A stretch of DNA of 64,000 nt, taken from contig CM034133.1 in the NCBI GenBank assembly GCA_019914995.1, forward strand, positions 6,404,495-6,468,494. The letters are read 5' to 3'. Positions 56,302 through 64,000 of the stretch are shown here, piece after piece. Made by a program: the position numbers and the translations under genes. Source of the stretch: Acanthochlamys bracteata. Taxonomy: Eukaryota > Streptophyta > Magnoliopsida > Pandanales > Velloziaceae. The notes under the pieces are model-generated. The model was not told where the DNA came from, made no database searches, and was given only the letters and a program-made list of their open reading frames with translations. Position 1 is the first letter of the stretch. Each line of letters begins with the position of its first letter.

Positions 56302-56920
56302 TTTCTCTTTTTAGACAACATCACTTTTTAGACCACCCTCATGCAACCACTTCTCTTCTATTTCTTATTGAAGCTAGTTATTTATCAGTTCTACATCATG
56401 ACAAGAAACATACCATGTTAAAAATCCAATTCAATTATAGGCATGATTGATGGGCTGTTAAGTGTTATTCAATCTAGATGGTAGGTAACATTAATATTCT
56501 GCTTTTAAATGACTCACTGTTATCATATAGAAACTACCAATTTCAACAATCTTATTGCTTTATATCGAAACAGTTAATCTCCTAATTAACAAACCTTAAT
56601 TTGTCAAGCACTTGAAAAGGAAAGATCTCATGAAAACTCCATAAGACCTAGAGCAAGATTTCTTACTTATCTCAATCTAGATTTCTAAAAGCGGACATCA
56701 TCCTAAAGGGACAGTAGCCCGTCCTATACAAGTATAAATTTCAGGTAGCATATCAGCGGCTTATATTGACATCAACATATCATGATAAGAAAGCATTAAA
56801 CTGCTCATGCTTTAATCAAAATTGTGCTAAGATGTTACTCGATGGATCCACAATTTACAATACTTGACGCTGTGAAATTTGGTTTCAGCCAGCATGCTGG
56901 CAAACCACTCCTTACATTTC
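56302..56920. other. unassigned stretch
   Basis: No gene, RNA or repeat was recognised. It lies between the MITE and the outer end of the Tekay-like LTR. Confidence 0.5.
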
Positions 56921-59900
56921 TGTCGCGACCCAACCTGTGCCATGATCGGTACTAGACTAAGCCAAACCTAAATAGAACTCAAGCTCGGCCGAACCCAGTA
57001 AGCCTAACACAAAATCGACTCAAAATATCATAATCAAATTTTAGAAAATTTTGACAGAACCTCTCTTAAAATTTAAGGAGAGGAACCTAACAATTAAACC
57101 ACAACAACAATATCACAAACTCGTAACAACAACACGCGAAATAAATCACAAGAAAGATTTATTAACTTATACAACCGCTACCGGCGGTAATACATCTCAA
57201 CAAAATGAGAAAAACACATAAATCAATAATCGGGTACCAAACTGATAATTTACAAATAATAATAAGAATAGTACAGTCCCTCGAGTGTTACAGAGTCAAC
57301 TAAATAATAAACAAAAATATTTTAAACATACCATCATTATATCTCTCAGATCCATGATAAGGTTCACTAACTCGAATTCAGCCCTGCAACAACTGGGGAA
57401 GGCCAAAGAAAGAAAATGCTGAGCCCAGTCTCAGTGAGGTAATAAATCAGGGATGCATTATTTAAAGTTTCTAATACATTACCCTATCATTGTTTTTCTA
57501 TATCTCTATATGAGATATATGCAATGATAGATCAGATCATTCCTTATCTAGTCCTAAACCGTCCCATACCGGCCTAGTTCTAATAAGGACAAATACGGCA
57601 GCATGACACGCAACACAAACTCTTTCCTCGTAACAAATAATTATGTTATAGTGGTTCTCAATTCTTACATCTGTATATTCATACACGTGATAAATATACA
57701 AGCATACATTTGGATATTATCTATATGCATGCATATGTCTATTAATACGAATAATATACCTCTAGTTCATCCACTCGAACATACTAAATGGAACATGCGT
57801 CGTGCACCAAGGAGTTAAAATTTGTATAATCAAGTGATAAAGCGGGATCATATCTCCAACTCGTATTATAATGCTATCAACATACACACATGAACGCGAG
57901 TGAGAATGTAAACTAGATATATTGTATGTCTTAATTAAAGCCTCAAGCATTTACTTTTACGTTTCCCGTATAGCAAGTTATCCAAAAATATGCATATATA
58001 ATTATATGTAATATATATTAGGCATACTAATATTATATGTATGTATGGCTATGCATGCACAAGTATCTACATCTATGATCTATCATTTGTTAAGAATCGA
58101 AATGGAATAAAAGGTCAATGCATGTCTATACCATATACATATGTCGTCGTGTATGCGTATATATCTATCTACATGATGTGACACTGATCAGGAAATCAGG
58201 ATAATAATCATACAATAAAGAGCGAGACCCAATCTCTAGCTCAACCTATCAAACAGGCTACTCCTGCCTCGGCGAGGTACAACCATCCAGGGTGATCGGA
58301 CTGGATGAGCCGTGGTATCGCCCCCACGTGCATGGGCCTAACAATACTATGGCCATAGGTGGGTGCCCGCCCCACACCCACTGGGGTCCTGATCTCAGCC
58401 TCTGACTCGCCTGCCTCGTGCAGCGCGAGTGTCTATGCATAATAGGTCAATCAAATCTAAGCCCCGATGGGCATTAGTCATAGGTCATATGCATATGCAT
58501 CATGATCAACCAGGCATAAAGCCTCCATTAGATTCATTCTGAACCATATGTCCATATACATATACGTCTACAATGTTGAATAATATATGCTTGAGAATCA
58601 TATGCGAGCAATAGATGAATAGCATTCACACATATCTAAGTTACCATGCATCATGTTGCCGATGATCGTCGTTCCTTATAAAGCATGTTCTACAAATAGA
58701 TTATGTATCCCACACAGAAGTCTAGACAGTATACATAATAATTTATGCAATTAGTTTCCAATACATATTTACAAATTTGTCGACTTAAGTATATTAGATA
58801 TACATGATAAGCCATTTACTAATAGCAAACAAATATACTGTGTCAAGATTCCTATACATATGTACTAGTCATAAGCATGCTAAATGAATTTTAGTATTAA
58901 ATCTTATGAAAGGCACGCATGCTTTTATAACTATCATGATTCTCGTGTCGGATGCCTTATTAGGCACCCTCCTTACGCGTTATCAATCATACGACTAAGT
59001 TTTCTATCACCTAGCCCGTGAACATGTATAAGTAGAATCTGAAATAATATGATAACTTACTTATTTACTAGCATGTTTTTACATATGCTTAAATATAAGT
59101 CCAACAAGCATGCACCATAAATATGAGGATCAAATCTCATATGCACTGAAATTGGCAAAGTCATGTCGGAGGTTTTAAAGCGGATGTTACTTGCGTTGAA
59201 AACGCAACGATAAAGCTAAAGAGAAAAGACGCAAGTAACCCTCACCTGAAGGTCCTTGCAAAACCTCTTATCTATGGCTATCACCAATTCGGATCATCCG
59301 ATAAATTTCGCTTTTAATCCTATTATCAATATAAAATCAGGCAAACACAATAAGCAATCTAAAACAATTCTTCAACAATAACTCGTAATTCAAATCCATC
59401 GACTAATACTAAGGCTAGCAACTAAGAAGGCTTATCGAATCGAATAAGTCGGACTCAGAACTAACGTCGCGTCGTAGAGACGAATTCGCCAATTATCGAT
59501 CAACTGGACATATAAAGTGGAACGGGTTATTCAGAGGTCCAAAGTCAAGTTTAGTCAACAAAAGAGAGCATTTGATCTCACCTAAACCGTCGGTCCCGCC
59601 GGCTCGCTGGATTCCGGCGAACTTTCCGACTAAAAGAGAAATTAACAACGAAATGATCCTCAAGAGTAACAGAGTTTAATAGAATCGATGGTTAAACTAA
59701 AAACCATTGCCGGCGCCAGAATCGGCCATTTAAACGACGGCTCGTGAGAAATCGTGCTCCTTCTCTCCTGAGCCGAAATCGAGCTCAATTGATGGAGGAA
59801 GAACCTTCAGTGGGGTGAGGAGATGGTTTTTAGCAGCTTGGTGCAGTCCAATTGTCGGCGAAGGTTGGGGTTTTCGGCTCGGCGATGATTAAGCTAAATC

Positions 59901-60122
59901 CGGCGAAATTGAGCTAGGAAGACGAAGAAGAGGGTGAGGAGATGCACGCCGGAGTGAAAAAGAAGAGAAATGGCCGTCGGACGGGGCTGATCGGACGCCG
60001 GGAAGGAGACTGAGAGGGTGGCTGTCGGGTGGAGGAGAAAAATTAAAGAAGGAAACATTGCATACTAGGGCCTCTATCTCTAACAATGGCTTAGTCTACC
60101 CGACTATAATCAAGCTATTACA
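56921..60122 (-). repeat. Tekay/Del-like 3' LTR, minus strand, 3.2 kb
   Basis: On the minus strand a GAGGACGAATTTTTGTTAAG block and the purine tract AAGGGGGTTATAT (about 60135-60123) lead into TGTAATAGCTTG at 60122. The LTR ends GGTCGCGACA at 56921. Such a CGAGGACGAA block before the 3' LTR is typical of this lineage. Internal modules at 58250-58440 and 56921-57020 match 11280-11510 and 12340-12437 in inverted orientation. The adjoining internal region is short and mostly unrecognisable, so this is a truncated copy. Confidence 0.7.
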
Positions 60123-61067
60123 ATATAACCCCCTTAACAAAAATTCGTCCTCGAATTTTCCAAATAAAAAGAAAAGAACTTATAGTTCAAGTTTTAAACG
60201 ACCAACAACACCTCACCCTGAGCTCCACGCTTCTGTCAAAATATGACAATATTTATTTTAAACTTGATATTTGTAATACGCCCAAACAAGGTCTTACATT
60301 CGAACATGATCTCTCTCAAGTAGCAAACGTACAATTCACCTTTCCTTAGTGTTTGCAACATTTTCCACATATGTTTGAGGGTAGCGTAAAGCTCTCGTAG
60401 CGAAATCACACCACTCGAGGATGACTTGATCCCAAACAACACAAACAAAAGGGTGGTTTAACAACGATAATGTTACTTTTCAGAATCTAAATCACCTTCC
60501 ATCGCTTGTGCCATAGGCAAACAAAGAACACCCTCAATCATAAATAAAATCCGAGATCCAATATCGGGTTAAGATTCAGCTTGGCATCAAACATGCCATT
60601 TCATTATTGCCCGCGAAACGCGATCATCTAATAACCTCAACATCGAATGAGATTAATCGAACGAAGGAATATCAATAAGGAGCCGCCATTGTTAATACTG
60701 TAAGATCATAAAACAGCCAAATCTAAAAACAAACAGAAATGAAGAATCCCAAGAAAGGCATAACATTGTCAAAAAAACGCAGGCTAACTAGTAGCAATAA
60801 TAATTGATGACAAAACCCAGGGCAATCAACAAAGTTCACAAGATGCCATAGCATATACATCTTTTAAAGATCATAGAAGCAAAGACTAATAAATCATACT
60901 TTTAATCACTTTAACCACAAAGAATGTTAACCTGAATGACTAAAAACACAGACAGCTGTAAGTTACAAATCTTCAAGCTTATCCTAGACCAAAACTTTGA
61001 CATTGCATAGTTTCAATTAAATAGCAAACAAGTGCAAGGAGATTAGCAATTTCAATCAGACACCATA
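60123..61067 (-). other. internal remnant 5' of the Tekay-like 3' LTR
   Basis: After the purine tract, the minus strand holds a 70-codon frame (60448-60236) with HMWKMLQTLRKGELYV, faintly like the 'LRIVLQTLREKELYAK' stretch of Ty3 reverse transcriptase. The rest, to 61067, shows nothing recognisable. Treated as fossil sequence. Confidence 0.3.
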
Positions 61068-61075
61068 ATATCAAG

Positions 61076-61385
61076 TAGGGGTGGCAATTCGGATATATGG
61101 ATCGGTTTCGGGTCGACCTATATAATAGCCGGATTAAAATTATTCCACCCTAATCCGATCTATTTATTTATATGGGTGAAAAATATCAACCCTAACCCAA
61201 TTTTTTTATTACCGGGTCAAATTCGGATTGACCTATTTAGTAATTAAAATTATTAAAATAAATTTATAAATATTAAATTTAGCAATAGTATATAGAAATT
61301 ATTAATTATATTATATTTAAAAAGAAAAATATTAATTTTGATAAAGTTTATAAATTAAGTAAAAATTAGTTAAAGTAGGACAAAT

Positions 61386-61419
<34 letters not shown>

Positions 61420-61660
61420 AATTAAATTCAAATTTTATACTATTATTCTCTAATTATTAAATAATATATACAATATAAATAGTTAAACAGATAAACAGAT
61501 CAATTTTGTGTCAATTCGACCCGAATCTATTTAATATTTTCTAGTCAATTTCGGGCGATCCGAAATTGATCCAAATCCGACTAAGACCTAACTCGAACCC
61601 GACTTTTTCGGATCAGATTCAGGTCGGATTTTTAGATTGGGTCAAAATTTGCCACCCCTA
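61076..61660 (+). mobile_element. hAT-type MITE, small subfamily, copy C, with 8-bp target duplication
   Basis: Ends are TAGGGGTGGCAATTCGG and, from the right, TAGGGGTGGCAAATTTTG. They are flanked by ATATCAAG (61068-61075) and ATACCAAG (61661-61668), a 7-of-8 match as expected for hAT insertions. It is 585 bp, has CGGGTC/GACC-type motifs in both arms, an AT-rich core with an (AT)n run at 61390-61418, and no coding. It matches copy B (40173-40704). Confidence 0.85.
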
Positions 61661-61935
61661 ATACCAAGAAACCCAACTAGATTTGACTTGCCACCATAGT
61701 TTCCAACACCTTCGTCGTGCTGCTCTTGCTTTCGATCCGACTGATTTGACTCGTCCGATCTAGACAAGCCACACCGGACCAAATGGACTAAACTTAGACC
61801 ACACCAATTGAGTTGAACCAGCCTGATCCAAATGAATCTGATTGGATTCAGTTTGAACCAGACTAGGCCCAATCTACAAATCCGGCCCGAATAAGCCCAA
61901 CCCGCAGATCTAATCCGGTTATAAAAGATTTTGTT

Positions 61936-64000
61936 TTGGGACTCTTTCATACATGTATGCATATACGCATTGTGGTAAGTTTGGCCATGATCGAGATTCG
62001 TACTTCAAATTAATTGGATATTGTGATTGATGGGAGAAATTGTAGAAAAAAGAAAAGCTCTTTAGAGAAGCACTAAATAGTCCATATTTTTTTAACTTTA
62101 TGTAACAAAAATGTGCACTAAATATTATTTCAAATTCTAAAAAAAATACAAGATAAGAGTCTAGATACTAGAACCACGAATCATATGATATTTGATCAAA
62201 AATATTTTCAAACCACAACTATCCCCGTTAGATATAATGTAACATATTCTAGTGGAGATATTTATCTAATTATAGGTGATGGGATAGTGACGCTGACACC
62301 ATCTTTATTTCTACATGATTGTTTACTTGTGCTTTTTAAAATAAATTGCTATATATTGGACAAATCACTGAACAATTGAATTACATTGTTCTATTATACC
62401 TACAGTTTCGTTAACTTAGGATATTCAGCCAAAAGAAAGTATTAAGTATGGTATTAAACGAGTGAGACTATAATATACGGATAAAGTGAGTATAGGAGAG
62501 TTCATAACGTTCGTGAATATGATATTAATAAAAAGAATAAAGTTTGATTTTGGCATCGATGACTTGGTCATATTTTTTTGTCTATTTACGTCATTTATTA
62601 CCACTTTATTTTCTAGTTTTAAAAAGTCTAACTTTCAATGTGAAGCTTATATTCTTGTAAGAGTCATTGAATGTGTTATTTTTCTGTTATGAACAAAAGA
62701 ACAACTTTTTGAATTAGTTAATTCAGATATTTGGTGACCCTCTCTGGTTATGACTCTTATTGACATTAGATAATTTGTAAAATATGTGGATGATTATATA
62801 GGCATGATATGATTATATGTTATAAAAATAAAAATCATGTAATAGATATATTTGTGCGATTTTATAAAATGGTGCAACCGTGCAGACTCAATTTTGGTTT
62901 CTTATATGGCATTTTCACTTATATAAAAGTGGAGGGTGTATATTAATATCTCCTTTAGCTCTTATCTTCAACAATTTGATATTATCCATAAAACTTGTTA
63001 TTGACAAACACCAAAATAAAATGGGATAACTGGAAAATAAAAAGTCGACATATTTTGGAGACCGCCTCTGCTTTATTGTTTAGGGCTAATATTTCAAAGC
63101 ACTATTCATTTCATTCTGTAGTTTATTTGATTAATCGTATACCATCTAAAATTCTGAATTTTAGGACATCAATTGAAGTTTTATCTACAGTTGCTATTGC
63201 ATGTCTTCTTACTTTCACTTCGAATTTTCTAATATGTTGTATTAGTACATTCGTAGGAAACTCAAATGAATAAATTACATGCATTTGCTTTGAGATACAT
63301 ATTTCTTTGTTATGGTTCACAGTAGAAAGGTTATTGCTATTAACATCCTTCAACATGTATTTATGATTGGTGGTGACATTTCTATAATCGAAAGTGTATT
63401 TTCTAAGATCTGTATTACATTAAGATCTTAAGGACAGAAGTTATGAAATATTTGAATTGGGCTACCATTAAACTCAACACATATATAGAGAAAAGTCAGA
63501 GACAACGTGTGAGTTATAACTCAAGTCTAAATGACACTAGAACTACTGAATATGAACCAAAAGAAACGAAAGAGCTAGAAAGAACTAATGTTGTCAAAAA
63601 AAACCCCACTCGCATTCTATAGTACCCGCTCAAACTATCGAAGATATTTCTGAGATATGTATTGAGACTCGGAAGTATTTTTGTGAAATCTAACATTGTC
63701 AACAAAAGTTATCAGTTGCCATAAAGAAAAAATTATGAAAAAATTCCCAAAAGATATTCACAAAAAAACAATCTCCAGATCATATTGCCAATCATGCATC
63801 TTTTGACATGCTATCCACAATATATGTGTCATTCATCAATCAGATAGCAACTATGACTCTTCTTGCTAGCAGTAAAGAAGCTTTATCTAATACTAAGTGG
63901 ACTCATGTTATAAATGAGATGATGGAGGCTCTTTATATGAATTTGACTTAGAAGATAGTGCCAATAATAAGAGAAAAAAAGTAAATGAAACGCTCTAGAG
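61936..64000 (+). mobile_element. Ty1/copia fossil, plus strand, running off the window
   Basis: In order: a Gag zinc knuckle at about 61945-62030 (HCGKFGHDRDSYFKLIGY); a protease region at 62185-62380 (GDGIVTLTPSLFLHDCLLV); the GAG-pre-integrase/integrase N-terminus at 62500-62800; the integrase core at 63000-63200 (HILETASALLFRANISKHY, YLINRIPSKILNFRTS); and the start of reverse transcriptase at 63800-63990 (EALSNTKWTHVINEMMEALY). The 3' half lies beyond the window and no 5' LTR was recognised. Many breaks; old. Confidence 0.8.

Noticed and set aside
1-64000. CRISPR arrays, rRNA genes, bacterial operons, riboswitches
   Set aside because: No regularly spaced short repeats, rRNA landmarks or prokaryotic gene arrangement were seen. 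The content is that of a plant nuclear genome.

Overview
The window looks like gene-poor, AT-rich nuclear DNA of a flowering plant. The evidence is one typical plant gene, a long P-class pentatricopeptide-repeat (PPR) protein, sitting in a mosaic of plant-type transposons (Athila/Tat, Tekay/Del and Reina-like Ty3; Sirevirus-like and other Ty1; CACTA, hAT, PIF/Harbinger and their MITEs). The species cannot be named from the sequence. No bacterial, organellar or rRNA signal was seen.

Layout. 1-3529: internally deleted Athila/Tat-like Ty3 fossil, opening at the last bases of its 5' LTR and sitting in a hAT end (3531-3722). 4.5-8.7 kb: LTR-like sequence, a Tourist-like MITE (5910-6170) and a Tekay-like LTR piece. 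9.78-16.19 kb: a long Tekay-like LTR followed by its gag-pol fossil, split by a hAT-type MITE (13491-14331) and fused at its 3' side to a second scrap of the Athila-like family. 16.4-21.8 kb: minus-strand Sirevirus-like fossil and an LTR scrap. 22.2-28.15 kb: minus-strand CACTA element with recognisable TNP2 and a second, Transposase_24-like gene; it abuts the C-terminal half of a hAT transposase (28.2-29.15 kb). 29.2-31.9 kb: plus-strand Sirevirus tail and LTR carrying a CACTA terminus and small inverted-repeat elements.

32.95-38.3 kb holds the host gene. A truncated hAT-type MITE abuts its GC-rich 5' region. A two-exon CDS (34212-34416 joined to 35148-37747) encodes about 934 residues with an Arg/Ser/Ala-rich presequence and 21 complete PPR motifs, closely resembling Arabidopsis At3g06920. 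Its 3' region ends near AATAAA at 38302.

40.2-44.3 kb: a hAT-type MITE, then a decayed PIF/Harbinger element carrying both a Myb/SANT-like gene and a DDE transposase, then a cluster of Tourist-like ends resembling its own termini. A possible last exon of an unidentified minus-strand gene lies at 44576-44740. 45.17-50.94 kb: a young Reina-like Ty3 element in an unusual permuted arrangement, with a 0.71-kb direct repeat (pol tail, LTR, PBS, gag start) at both ends. 51.5-54.7 kb: decayed Ty1 on the minus strand with a 5' LTR. 54.7-56.3 kb: short direct repeats, a tRNA-like SINE head, a degenerate tandem array and a second Tourist-like MITE. 56.92-60.12 kb: minus-strand Tekay-like 3' LTR, an inverted relative of the one at 9.8 kb. 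61.08-61.66 kb: a hAT-type MITE with an 8-bp target duplication. 61.94-64.0 kb: plus-strand Ty1 fossil running off the edge.

Only the PPR gene looks functional as a host gene. Similarities, copy counts and family calls were judged by eye, without database searches. No clear undescribed system was found. The strongest leads are the two-exon PPR model, the Harbinger/MITE partnership, the permuted Reina-like unit, the four-copy hAT-type MITE family and the tandem array at 55.2 kb.
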